Origin: Arthrobacter sp. HY1533
GTDB taxonomy: Bacteria; Actinomycetota; Actinomycetes; Actinomycetales; Micrococcaceae
Assembly (NCBI RefSeq): GCF_027568515.1
Contig: NZ_JANKZF010000005.1
Span: 62,001-126,000 of the forward strand
Direction: 5' to 3'
DNA: 64,000 bases
The notes beneath the pieces are model-generated. The model was not told the DNA's origin. It searched no databases and saw only the letters and a program-made list of their open reading frames with translations. Each line of letters begins with the position of its first letter. Positions within the stretch are counted from its first letter, which is position 1. Shown here one piece after another: positions 24,803 through 33,304 of this stretch. A program made the translations under genes and the position numbers.

Positions 24803-25816
24803 TCACCTCTTCCTTGCTTTGGGGTCCAGGGCGTCACGCAGTGCGTCACCGAGCATGATGAAGCTCAACACGGTGATGGACAGGGCCACGGCGGGCCACA
24901 GCAGCACCGCCGGGTTGTTGCGCACCTGCGGCTGGGCCGCAGCAATGTCGTTGCCCCAGGACATGATGGACTGGGGCAGGCCCAGACCCAGGAAGGACAG
25001 CGTTGCCTCGGCAACAATGAACGTTCCCAGCGAGATGCTGGCCACCACGATGATGGGTGCCAGCGAGTTGGGCAGCACGTGCTTGACCAGCGCGCTGAAG
25101 CGGGAGAGCCCCAGTGCCTTGGCTGCGGTGACGTAGTCCGAGTTCCGGTTTTCAATCACGGCACCACGGGTGATGCGGGCAATCTGAGGCCAGCCGAAGA
25201 CCACAAGGACCGCGACCACGGTCCAGACACTGCGGTTGTCGCGGAAGGCCGGCAGCTGCATCATGACGATGGCGCCGAGAATCAGCGGCAGGGCGAAGAA
25301 GATGTCGCCCAGGCGAGCCAGGATGGAATCCAGCCAGCCACCGTAGTAGCCGGCCAGGGCGCCCATGGTGCCGCCAATGATGAGCACGCCGAGGGTGGTG
25401 AAAATACCAACCATCAGCGAGGCCCGGGTGCCGTGAATCATGCGCGCATACACGTCGCAGCCCTGCAGCGTGAAGCCCATGGGGTGCCCGGAACGGGGGC
25501 CCTCGGCAGAGTTGTCCAAGGTGCAACTGGTGGGGTCCACGGAAGCAAACCACTGCGGGAACGCTGCCACCACGACGACGAGCACAATCAGCACTGCGGA
25601 GATGATGAACAAGGGCTGCTTGCGCAAGTTGCGCCATGCCTCTGCCCACAGGCTCAGGGGTGCACCGCTTTCGTCAACCTTGTCGACGGCGGCCAGGGGG
25701 GTTTCTTCCAGCGGCGCTACGAAGTGCTCGATCACGCGCGTGGAGCTCTTGCCGAGGCGCGGGGTCGCAGTGCCCGGCTTCCTCGGTTCATTTTCAGGTG
25801 TCAGGTTCTCAGACAT
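24803..25816 (-). CDS. Oligopeptide ABC transporter permease (DppC type)
   Basis: 337-residue permease with a hydrophilic N-terminus of about 60 residues and six helices. The DppC-family N-terminal helix follows at about 68-90 (PLFIISAVLIVLVVVVAAF), and the EAA-like loop is AAKALGLSRFSALVKHVLPN near residue 235. The ATG at 25816 overlaps the end of the upstream permease gene by eight bases. Partner of the DppB-type permease and the fused ATPase. Confidence 0.92.
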   Translation of the reverse strand: MSENLTPENEPRKPGTATPRLGKSSTRVIEHFVAPLEETPLAAVDKVDESGAPLSLWAEAWRNLRKQPLFIISAVLIVLVVVVAAFPQWFASVDPTSCTLDNSAEGPRSGHPMGFTLQGCDVYARMIHGTRASLMVGIFTTLGVLIIGGTMGALAGYYGGWLDSILARLGDIFFALPLILGAIVMMQLPAFRDNRSVWTVVAVLVVFGWPQIARITRGAVIENRNSDYVTAAKALGLSRFSALVKHVLPNSLAPIIVVASISLGTFIVAEATLSFLGLGLPQSIMSWGNDIAAAQPQVRNNPAVLLWPAVALSITVLSFIMLGDALRDALDPKARKR

Positions 25817-26735
25817 AGCGAATCCTCGGATCGAGCACGGCGTACAAAAGGTCCACAGCAAGGTTGGCCACCACAAAGACGATGACCAGCAGGCCCACAA
25901 CGGCAACCACCGTGGCGCTTTCGCCCTTCAGGACGGCCTGGTAGACCAGGTTGCCGATGCCAGGGACGTTGAAGATGCCTTCCGTGACAATGGCGCCGCC
26001 CATGAGCGAGCCAAGGTCTGCACCGAGGAACGTGATGACGGGAATCAGTGAGTTGCGCAGGATGTGTACGACGACGACGCGGCGGCGGCTCAAGCCCTTG
26101 GCAGTTGCCGTGCGGACGTAGTCGGCATTCATGTTCTCGCTGATGGACGCACGCGTCAGCCTGATGACGTAGGCCAGGGAAACGAGACCCAGGACCAGGG
26201 CCGGGAGCACCAATTCGTTCCAGGGTGCCGTGCCGCTGACGGTGGGCCGGGCCCAGCCGAGCTGCACGCCAATGACGAGCTGGAGCACAAAGCCCAGGAC
26301 GAAGGTGGGGACGGCGATGACGACGAGCGAGGCGACGAGGACGGTGCTGTCAAACAGCTTGCCCTTGCGCAGGCCTGCAATGACGCCAAAGAGAATGCCA
26401 AAGAAGGCCTCGAAGATGAGGGCCATGATGGCCAGGCGCGCTGTGACCGGGAAGGCCCGGATGATCACGGCAGAGACTTCCTGGCCTGAGAACGTCTGGC
26501 CCAGGTTCAGTGTCACAAGATTTTTCAGGTACAGCCCGTATTGGACCCAAAACGGTTGGTCCAGGTTGTACTGGGCGCGCAGGGCGGCCTCGACGGCGGG
26601 GGCCATGGGCTTGCCGCCGGAGAGCGCCGCGATGGGGTCGCCCGGTGTAACGAAAACGAGGAAGTAGACGAGCAAGGTTGCCCCGAAGAACACGGGGATC
26701 AACTGGAGGATGCGGCGGAAAGTAAACATCAACAT
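25809..26735 (-). CDS. Oligopeptide ABC transporter permease (DppB type)
   Basis: 308-residue permease that begins MLMFTFRRILQLIPVFFGAT, the typical DppB first helix, and has the large outer loop after it (GDPIAALSGG, YNLDQPFWVQYGLYL) and the loop TATAKGLSRRRVVVVHILRN. The EAA glycine is conserved. It is separated from the binding-protein gene by 235 bases containing a terminator, so it may depend on read-through or on its own promoter. Confidence 0.92.
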   Translation of the reverse strand: MLMFTFRRILQLIPVFFGATLLVYFLVFVTPGDPIAALSGGKPMAPAVEAALRAQYNLDQPFWVQYGLYLKNLVTLNLGQTFSGQEVSAVIIRAFPVTARLAIMALIFEAFFGILFGVIAGLRKGKLFDSTVLVASLVVIAVPTFVLGFVLQLVIGVQLGWARPTVSGTAPWNELVLPALVLGLVSLAYVIRLTRASISENMNADYVRTATAKGLSRRRVVVVHILRNSLIPVITFLGADLGSLMGGAIVTEGIFNVPGIGNLVYQAVLKGESATVVAVVGLLVIVFVVANLAVDLLYAVLDPRIRYV

Positions 26736-26888
26736 GGGGCAGTCACCACGTCCTGCCGCCTGAAGAACAATTCATTCATGAAATTACCTGTTCACTAGCT
26801 GTCTGTGCGGGAACCATAGCACGCAGGCAGGGCCTGCCGCACAGATGCAATGTATGTGTGTGTGGGAGGAACACAGCCACAGGACAAA

Positions 26889-26925
26889 AAATGGGGAACC
26901 CGGTTTACGGCCGAGTTCCCCATTT
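26889..26925 (-). terminator. Terminator between the binding-protein gene and the permease genes
   Basis: AAATGGGGAAC and GTTCCCCATTT form an 11-bp perfect stem. On the minus strand the stem runs into TTTTTTGTCC, an intrinsic terminator pattern. It lies after the binding-protein stop and before the permease start, which would lower permease expression relative to the binding protein. Confidence 0.85.
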
Positions 26926-26970
26926 ATTTGTGCCAGGACGTATGTCCTAAAGCTTGGCTTGAAGCCTTGC

Positions 26971-28608
26971 TTACTTGGCGGTTACTTCGTTGTACAGCGG
27001 AACGCCGTTCCAGCCGAAGGGCACCGTGTTGACGTTGTTGCTCCACACGCCCTGGACGGCCTGGTACCACAGGGGCACGACCGGCAGGTCCTTGAGCAAG
27101 ATTTCCTGGGATTCGTTGAAGATCTTGTTGCCGTCTTCAACGCTGGTTGCGGCCAGGCCTTCCTTCAGCTTGGCATCGAATGCTGCGCTGGAGTAGTCGC
27201 CGTCGTTGGAACCTGCACCGGTGCCGTACAGCGGGCCGAGGAAGTTGTACAGCGACGGGTAGTCGGCCTGCCAGCCGGCGCGTGAGGCACCGGTCAGCTT
27301 CTTGGAGTTGACCAGGGCGCGCATTTCCTTGAACGTCGGGATCGGGTTCAGTTCAGCCTTGATGCCCAGGTTGGTGGAGATCTGGTTGGCCATGGCCGTG
27401 ATGTATTCCTTGTTGCCGGCACCATCAATGTTGGAGGAGATGGTGAAGACCTTGCCGGCGGGCCAGGGGCTGATGGCTTCAGCCTTTGCCCAGGTTTCCT
27501 TGGCCTTGGCGGCGTCGAACTTCAGGACCTCGGCGCCCGGGATGTTGGCGTTGTAGCCGTCGATGACGGGTGAGGTGAAGTCCGCAGCAATCTTCTTGTT
27601 GCCGTAGAAGATCTTGTCGATGATCTGCTGGCGGTCAATCGCCATGGAGATTGCCTGGCGTCGCAGCAGGCCGGCCTCGCCCTGGAACTCGGGCAGGTAG
27701 GACGGGATCGTCATGGTCGCGTTGCCCGCGTAGGGCTGGTTGACGTAACGGCCTTCGAAGTCGGTCTTGTAGTTCTGCAGGCCGCTCGGCGGGACCTGGT
27801 CCAGGATGTCCAGGTTGTCCGACTTGACGTCCGTGTAGGCTGCGTCGAAGTTGCTGAAGATCTTGAAGGTCACGCCGCCGTTCTTGGGCGCGCGCGGTCC
27901 CTTGTACTTGTCGTTGGGGACCAGGGTGATGGAAACTTCGTGCTTCCAGCCATCCGCTGCCAGCTTGTACGGGCCGTTGCCAACCGGGTTTTCGCCGAAT
28001 GCCTTGGGGTCCGCATAGGCAGACTCGGGCAGCGGGTAGAAGGCGGTGTAGCCAAGGCGCAGCTTGAAGTCGGACTCGGGCTGGGCCAGGGCAACCGTGA
28101 AGGTGGTGTCATCGACAACCTTCAGGCCTTCCATCTTGTCTTCCGTGGAACCCTCCGCAGAGACCTTGTCGTAGCCCTTGATGGACTCGAAGAAGTAGCT
28201 GTTCAGCTGTGCGTTCTTGGCGGCTGCACCAAAGTTCCAGGCATCCACGAAGTTCTTCGCGGTGATGGGGGAACCGTCGCTGAAGGTTTCGCCGGCCTTG
28301 ATCTTGATGGTGTAGTTCTGGGAATCCGTTGACTCGATGGACTCGGCAAGCTCGTTGACGATCGCACCCTTGGCGTCGTAACTGACCAGGCCGGAGAAGA
28401 TCAGGTCCATGACGCGACCGCCACCAACTTCGTTGGTGTTGGCCGGCAGCAGGCCGTTGCCGGGCTCGGTGCTGTTGGCTGTGATCACCTTGGTGGTGTC
28501 ACCGCCGCCGTTGCCATTGCCGGTGTCAGTGCCGCCACCGCAGGCAGAGAGTGACAGTGCCAGTACGGCCGCCACGCCCAGTGCTTTGTAAGTCCTTGCG
28601 AAACGCAT
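26971..28608 (-). CDS. Peptide ABC transporter substrate-binding lipoprotein (family 5)
   Basis: 545-residue DppA/OppA-type lipoprotein. The ATG at 28608 follows AAGGAGG. The signal peptide MRFARTYKALGVAAVLALSL ends with the lipobox SLSAC, lipidated Cys about residue 23, then a Gly-rich linker. The family 5 body is seen in ETFSDGSPITAKNFVDAW and QAISMAIDRQQIIDKIFYG. It feeds the DppB/DppC/ATPase genes downstream. Peptide specificity is unknown. Two palindromes and a separate terminator suggest it is regulated and expressed at a higher level than the permeases. Confidence 0.93.
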   Translation of the reverse strand: MRFARTYKALGVAAVLALSLSACGGGTDTGNGNGGGDTTKVITANSTEPGNGLLPANTNEVGGGRVMDLIFSGLVSYDAKGAIVNELAESIESTDSQNYTIKIKAGETFSDGSPITAKNFVDAWNFGAAAKNAQLNSYFFESIKGYDKVSAEGSTEDKMEGLKVVDDTTFTVALAQPESDFKLRLGYTAFYPLPESAYADPKAFGENPVGNGPYKLAADGWKHEVSITLVPNDKYKGPRAPKNGGVTFKIFSNFDAAYTDVKSDNLDILDQVPPSGLQNYKTDFEGRYVNQPYAGNATMTIPSYLPEFQGEAGLLRRQAISMAIDRQQIIDKIFYGNKKIAADFTSPVIDGYNANIPGAEVLKFDAAKAKETWAKAEAISPWPAGKVFTISSNIDGAGNKEYITAMANQISTNLGIKAELNPIPTFKEMRALVNSKKLTGASRAGWQADYPSLYNFLGPLYGTGAGSNDGDYSSAAFDAKLKEGLAATSVEDGNKIFNESQEILLKDLPVVPLWYQAVQGVWSNNVNTVPFGWNGVPLYNEVTAK

Positions 28609-28627
28609 TCCGCCTCCTTGTTTGAGA

Positions 28628-28641
28628 TTGACGCGAGTCAA
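28628..28641 (-). promoter_or_regulatory. Palindrome in the leader of the peptide-binding gene
   Basis: TTGACGCGAGTCAA has 5-bp inverted arms (TTGAC/GTCAA) around GCGA, 19 bases upstream of the start codon. It could be an operator near the ribosome site. TTGACT within it also resembles a -35 box but is too close to the start. Confidence 0.4.
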
Positions 28642-28659
28642 ATACCCGTTTGTGCCGGG

Positions 28660-28674
28660 TGGTGAAATTCACCA
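28660..28674 (-). promoter_or_regulatory. Perfect 15-bp palindrome upstream of the peptide-binding gene
   Basis: TGGTGAAATTCACCA is a perfect 7-1-7 inverted repeat. It sits about 50-65 bases before the start codon, a position suited to operator control. The cognate regulator is not known. Confidence 0.5.
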
Positions 28675-28806
28675 TTGAATCCACCTGTGTTTTAACTCAT
28701 ACCTGACTAGGTTAGCCCGATTGGCTACCGGCAAGTAGCTGGGATCACATTCTGGGGAGATCTTTACCGAGATGAAACATTTCCGCCGGGCCCCCGGGAC
28801 GCAAAA

Positions 28807-28847
28807 AAGGGCCTGCTGCATCCACTCTGTGGATGCAGCAGGCCCTT
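28807..28847 (-). terminator. Strong rho-independent terminator of typA
   Basis: An 18-bp perfect stem (arms 28807-28824 and 28830-28847) with a 5-nt loop is followed on the minus strand by TTTTTT. It begins 25 bases after the typA stop. Confidence 0.92.
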
Positions 28848-28871
28848 CACCGGGAGCCCCGGCGGGTGTTG

Positions 28872-30788
28872 CTAGTTCTTGGCGCGGCTGCGGGCTGCCT
28901 TGGCACGCTCGGAAGCGTCCAGGATCAACTTGCGGATGCGGACAGCCTCCGGGGTAACCTCAACGCACTCGTCTTCACGAGCGAATTCCAGGGACTCTTC
29001 CAGAGTCAGGTTGCGCGGCGGGGTCATGTTCTCGAAGGTGTCCGAGGAAGCTGCACGCATGTTGGTGAGCTGCTTTTCGCGGGTGATGTTCACGTCCATG
29101 TCATCGGCGCGTGAGTTCTCGCCGACGATCATGCCCTCGTAGACCTCGGAGGTGGGCTGCACGAAGAAGCTCATGCGTTCCTGGAGCTTGATCATCGCGA
29201 ACGGGGTGACGACGCCGGAGCGGTCAGCCACGATGGAACCGTTGGTGCGGTACTCGATGGGGCCGGCCCACGGCTCGTAACCCTCGGAGATGGACGCCGC
29301 GATGCCGGCACCGCGGGTGTCGGTCATGAAGCGGGTGCGGAAGCCGATCAGGCCACGGGCCGGAACGATGAATTCCATGCGGCACCAGCCGGTGCCGTGG
29401 TTGGCCATGTTGGTCATGCGGCCCTTGCGGGCGGCCATCAGCTGGGTCACGGAGCCCAAGTATTCCTCGGGTACGTCGATGGTCATGTGTTCCATCGGCT
29501 CGTGAACCTTGCCGTCGATCATCTTGGTCACAACCTGCGGCTTGCCAACGGTCAGCTCGAAGCCTTCGCGACGCATCTGCTCAACGAGGATGGACAGGGC
29601 CAATTCGCCACGGCCCTGGACTTCCCAGGCGTCGGGACGCTCGGTGGGAAGAACCTTCAGGGAAACGTTACCGATCAGTTCCTTGTCGAGGCGGTCCTTG
29701 ACCTGGCGGGCGGTGACCTTGTGGCCCTTGACGCGGCCGGCCAACGGGGAGGTGTTGATACCGATGGTCATGGAGATGGCCGGCGGGTCAACGGTGATCA
29801 GCGGCAGCGGCTGCGGGTCGTCGATGTCGGTCAGGGTTTCACCAATGGTGATGTCCTCGATGCCTGCAACAGCCACGATCTCGCCGGGACCGGCGGACTC
29901 GGCGGGAACACGGGTCAAGGCCTTGGTGGCCAGCAGTTCGGTGATCTTGACGGGCTTGATGGTGCCATCGGCACGGGCCCATGCAACCATCTGGCCCTTG
30001 CGCAGGGTGCCGTTGAAGATACGCAGCAGAGCCAAACGGCCCAGGAACGGGGAAGCGTCCAAGTTGGTGACGTGCGCCTGCAGGACACCTTCCGGGTTGT
30101 ACTTCGGGGCCGGGATGTGGTCGATGATGGTCTTGAACAGGGGCTCAAGGTCTTCGTTGTCCGGTGCCGTGCCGTTTTCGGGCTGCACGGTGGAGGCGCG
30201 GCCCAGCTTGCCGGATGCATAAACAACGGGAACGTTCAGGACGGCGTCGAGGTCCAGGTCCGGTACTTCGTCAGCCATGTCCGAAGCCAGGCCCAGCAGC
30301 AGGTCCATGGACTCGGCAACAACCTCGTCGATGCGGGCATCGGGGCGGTCGGTCTTGTTGACCAGCAGGATTACGGGGAGCTTTGCAGCCAGTGCCTTGC
30401 GCAGCACGAAGCGGGTCTGCGGCAGCGGGCCTTCAGAGGCGTCAACGAGCAGCACAACGCCGTCAACCATGGACAGACCGCGCTCAACTTCGCCACCGAA
30501 GTCGGCGTGGCCGGGGGTGTCGATGACGTTGATGGTCATGTTCAGGCCGTTGGCCGAGGGGCCGCTGTAGGCAACGGTGGTGTTCTTCGCCAAAATGGTG
30601 ATGCCCTTTTCGCGCTCCAGGTCACCGGAGTCCATGACGCGCTCTGCAACGTCGCCGTGGGCGGCGAATGCGTGCGTCTGCTGGAGCATGGCGTCGACCA
30701 GGGTCGTCTTTCCATGGTCAACGTGCGCCACAATGGCGACGTTGCGCAGGTCATTGCGCGAGGCAGTATTGAGGGAAAGATCGCTCAT
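28872..30788 (-). CDS. typA: Ribosome-associated GTPase TypA/BipA
   Basis: Translational GTPase of 638 residues of the EF-G superfamily that acts in ribosome assembly and stress adaptation. G1 is AHVDHGKTTL near residue 20-29, G3 DTPGHADF near 91 and G4 NKTD near 145. EF-G-like domains III and V follow, with the BipA-specific C-terminal domain (RTNGSIVADRSGVVTPFA). It is a monocistronic gene with a strong terminator, and a -10 box about 100 bases upstream of the ATG. Confidence 0.95.
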   Translation of the reverse strand: MSDLSLNTASRNDLRNVAIVAHVDHGKTTLVDAMLQQTHAFAAHGDVAERVMDSGDLEREKGITILAKNTTVAYSGPSANGLNMTINVIDTPGHADFGGEVERGLSMVDGVVLLVDASEGPLPQTRFVLRKALAAKLPVILLVNKTDRPDARIDEVVAESMDLLLGLASDMADEVPDLDLDAVLNVPVVYASGKLGRASTVQPENGTAPDNEDLEPLFKTIIDHIPAPKYNPEGVLQAHVTNLDASPFLGRLALLRIFNGTLRKGQMVAWARADGTIKPVKITELLATKALTRVPAESAGPGEIVAVAGIEDITIGETLTDIDDPQPLPLITVDPPAISMTIGINTSPLAGRVKGHKVTARQVKDRLDKELIGNVSLKVLPTERPDAWEVQGRGELALSILVEQMRREGFELTVGKPQVVTKMIDGKVHEPMEHMTIDVPEEYLGSVTQLMAARKGRMTNMANHGTGWCRMEFIVPARGLIGFRTRFMTDTRGAGIAASISEGYEPWAGPIEYRTNGSIVADRSGVVTPFAMIKLQERMSFFVQPTSEVYEGMIVGENSRADDMDVNITREKQLTNMRAASSDTFENMTPPRNLTLEESLEFAREDECVEVTPEAVRIRKLILDASERAKAARSRAKN

Positions 30789-30888
30789 GCGTGAAGACTC
30801 GTTTCAGTTGGGCCCGGCTGCAGGCCCGGAAGGGCGACGGCAGAAAGTCACATTTATGTTTGGCCGTGAAAAATCGGCAGATAACACC

Positions 30889-30894
30889 ATTCTA
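30889..30894 (-). promoter_or_regulatory. -10 element upstream of typA
   Basis: On the minus strand TAGAAT lies about 100 bases before the typA start. No good -35 box is seen. The 284 bases between typA and the next minus-strand gene hold no other convincing signal or gene. Confidence 0.45.
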
Positions 30895-31072
30895 GACGTA
30901 GTGCCAAATACGGCCTAGCCACTTTATCCCATCCGTGCCATGTTTTTGCACACGGCACCCGCGCCCTGGACCGCGCCGTTCCTGCCACTGCCCGGATTCT
31001 TGCCCGGAATGCGCGACGGCGGGACGCCCCGTCCGTGACAAAAATCACCCGCCACCGGGGTGCTTTGGGAGA

Positions 31073-31588
31073 TCAGCGGCGGTGCCTGGCCAGCCAGGCG
31101 GCGTAGAGTTCCTCGCGGCGGCGCACGATGCCCCTGATGTGCAGCACCCCGCCCAGCAGCACAGCCGGGAACGCCATGAAGGAGGGCAGCAGCACTGCGG
31201 CGTCGGGTTCACGCCCCCTCGGGGAGAACAGGAACAATGCCAGGCAGGCCGCCCAGACGAGGCCCAGGATGATCCACATGGCAACCACGTTGATGGTGGC
31301 GCTGGATTCCATGTCCTTGGCGTTGTCCAGCGGTTTGGGGTCCTTGCGGGTGAAGCGCAGCCCTGCTGTGGCCAGCCAGCCAATCCCGGCCAGGACAGCT
31401 CCCACGCCGGCCATGACAAGGCCTGATTGGGCGCTCCCGCCCAGCAGCAGGGACGCCACAGCCCAGGCAGCTCCGGAACCGGCAACGCAGAGCCCGCCCA
31501 GGACTGCCGCCACGAGCAGGGTGCGGCGCCGTGCGTAGCCCAGGGCCAGCTGAGCGGGGCCTGGCTGCGGCGGTTGCTGTGCCGTCAC
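31073..31588 (-). CDS. Four-helix membrane protein of the WXG100 cassette (candidate immunity)
   Basis: 171-residue integral membrane protein with four predicted helices (about 24-46, 55-75, 100-122, 131-150) and a basic C-terminal tail (RGIVRRREELYAAWLARHRR). The GTG start overlaps the stop of the upstream gene by four bases. No family was recognised. In this cassette the first protein looks like an exported WXG100 toxin with a membrane-active domain. Immunity proteins to pore-formers are often small multi-helix membrane proteins, so immunity is the leading hypothesis. A role as an export factor is the alternative. Confidence 0.75.
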   Translation of the reverse strand: MTAQQPPQPGPAQLALGYARRRTLLVAAVLGGLCVAGSGAAWAVASLLLGGSAQSGLVMAGVGAVLAGIGWLATAGLRFTRKDPKPLDNAKDMESSATINVVAMWIILGLVWAACLALFLFSPRGREPDAAVLLPSFMAFPAVLLGGVLHIRGIVRRREELYAAWLARHRR

Positions 31589-32241
31589 GGGGCCGTGCGG
31601 AAGGCGGCAGCGACGGCGGCACCGGCCGTGGTGTCCCCGAGTTCCCGCACCGTCAGTTGCCCGTCGGCGGCGAGCGGCAGCGCCGCCAACAGGGCGGGTT
31701 CGCCGTCGGCCACCTTGATGTTGGCCACCACTGGCTCCGCCCCGGGCGTCCAGTGCTGCGAGGTGATGACGCCGGCTCCGGCGGCCTGGGCCTCGGCCAC
31801 GGCGCCGTCCACGAGCTGCTCCACAAAGTCCGCCAGGTCAATGTCGTCGCGCAGTGGCAGGCAGATGTATTCGCTCAGTGGCTGCAGGAAGAATGCCGCC
31901 CTGGCACCGGGCGACTCCACCACATAGGTGGGCAGTGCAGCCGCCGGGCCCAGCCGGGCCACCTGGTACCAGGACCGGGCGCTGGCCAGGATCCGGGCGA
32001 TGACCTCCGCGTCGCCCTGCAGCGCAATGTCCTCGCCTTCGCGGTGGATGGAGCCGCGGATGTTCAGGGTGCCCACACCGGCACGGACCAGGTCACTGTC
32101 CTCGGGGAGCTCGGCCAGGCCCAGGGCCTTGCGGCTGAGGTCAATCTCCGGACCCGAGTTGAAGGACAGCAGGGCCAGGATTTCGTGGCTCGTGATGCGG
32201 TAGGCGCTGTCCGGGAGCGGTGTGCTGGATTCGTTGGTCAT
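31585..32241 (-). CDS. Hypothetical protein of the WXG100 cassette, possible EspG-like chaperone
   Basis: 218-residue acidic cytoplasmic protein without signal or membrane helix. Features are an N-terminal YRITSHEILALLSFNSG, a mid-region YVVESPGARAAFFLQPLSEY and a helix-rich middle. Size, acidity and place after a WXG100 gene resemble EspG-type chaperones of type VII secretion substrates, but the similarity is by impression only. It follows the WXG100 gene by 60 bases and overlaps the membrane-protein gene downstream. An immunity role is the alternative. Confidence 0.7.
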   Translation of the reverse strand: MTNESSTPLPDSAYRITSHEILALLSFNSGPEIDLSRKALGLAELPEDSDLVRAGVGTLNIRGSIHREGEDIALQGDAEVIARILASARSWYQVARLGPAAALPTYVVESPGARAAFFLQPLSEYICLPLRDDIDLADFVEQLVDGAVAEAQAAGAGVITSQHWTPGAEPVVANIKVADGEPALLAALPLAADGQLTVRELGDTTAGAAVAAAFRTAP

Positions 32242-32301
32242 GGTTTCCTTGGTTTTTGGGCGAGGGATGGGGTCCGTTGCTGGCGGCGTGCTCGGGCCGG
32301 C

Positions 32302-33177
32302 CTAGCCGAAACCGAGCTTACCGCCCAGCCAGCCGATCCCGTCTCCCACCGCGTTGGCCGCATCCTTGACCCCGCCCACCACGGCGGCCCCGCCGTCCCA
32401 GATGCGTTTGGTAAGTGGCACGTCGCCGGAAATCATGGAGGCAATCCCCCATACGAGGCCGACGGCGCCGATCGCGATGCCCACGGGGGCGCCGACGCCC
32501 GTGGCGGTGGCTGCGATGGCGGCGACTGAGAGTGCGGCGGCAATGCCTCCGTCGGCGACGCGGAAGGGGTCCTTGTTTTCAATGCCGGACCAGATGTCCA
32601 GGGCACCGAGCAGGGCGCCGGCGACGCCCAGCACCCGGCCGCCGACCTTGATGGCCTTGTCGAGTTTGGGCATGTACTTCTCAAAGTCGGCCAGGCCCAG
32701 GTTCCAGCCGAACTTGTCGGCCACAAATTTCAGGGCATTGACGATTCCCGAGGTGGCTGCGCCGTCACCTCCGAAGAACTTTTCCATGACGAATTCGACG
32801 CCGCCGGGAGCGTGCTTGTAGTTCGGGTCGGTGAAGGCATCCGACCAGTCCTTGCCGTCGCCAGCGGCGGCGGGCGTGTTTGCGCCTGCGGGCGCGGAAC
32901 CGCCTTCGGCCGCACTCGCGGTTTCCTGTTCGTCCGCCTGGGCGGCCAGCAGCTTGGCCGCATCCTCGAGCCCGGCCCCCGCTGTGCGCAGGGTGGGGCG
33001 GAGGTTGCTGGCCCACCGCTGCCTGAACCGCTCACTGTCCGCGCCCCGCCAACGGGTGCCGCCGAGGGCGGCATTCAGTTCCCGTGCCACGTTGTCCAGC
33101 TGCTGCCCGGAGCGGCTCATGGCCTTGGCCAGCTCCCGCATCTGGGCCGGATCGGCGCCAATCATTCCCTCGCCCAC
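32302..33177 (-). CDS. WXG100-domain protein with hydrophobic C-terminal domain (putative T7SS effector)
   Basis: 291-residue protein. The GTG at 33177 follows GAGGGG at good spacing. Residues 6-88 form a WXG100 helical hairpin with the turn motif W43-R44-G45. An Ala/Gly/Pro linker (about 88-108) leads to a C-terminal domain with two long hydrophobic, Gly/Ala-rich segments (about 178-198 and 211-249) and charged ends. There is no classical signal peptide. The plan, WXG100 leader plus variable C-terminus, is that of LXG/WXG polymorphic toxins, and the tail suggests membrane insertion. The canonical YxxxD/E export motif is not evident. Two small genes follow in operon. Confidence 0.8.
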   Translation of the reverse strand: MGEGMIGADPAQMRELAKAMSRSGQQLDNVARELNAALGGTRWRGADSERFRQRWASNLRPTLRTAGAGLEDAAKLLAAQADEQETASAAEGGSAPAGANTPAAAGDGKDWSDAFTDPNYKHAPGGVEFVMEKFFGGDGAATSGIVNALKFVADKFGWNLGLADFEKYMPKLDKAIKVGGRVLGVAGALLGALDIWSGIENKDPFRVADGGIAAALSVAAIAATATGVGAPVGIAIGAVGLVWGIASMISGDVPLTKRIWDGGAAVVGGVKDAANAVGDGIGWLGGKLGFG

Positions 33178-33304
33178 GGCGTGTTCCCCTCAGTCGGCTG
33201 TTGCTCCGCCCTGGCGCGGAACAACAGCTTCCGACGATACGGCAGCCGTTGGCGGGCCGCGATGGGGACTGCTCCCCACCCCGCCTGCGGCAGCTGTTCG
33301 GCGC

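Noticed and set aside
28628-28641. TTGACT in the palindrome as a -35 box
   Set aside because: Only about 20 bases separate it from the start codon, leaving no room for a -10 box and a ribosome site.
29397-30794. Long plus-strand open frame of about 465 codons opposite typA
   Set aside because: It is the antisense shadow of typA; third-position GC bias and conserved motifs support only the minus-strand gene.
31585-32241. Firm assignment as EspG
   Set aside because: Only size, acidity and gene context support it; no diagnostic motif is visible, so it is kept as a hypothesis.
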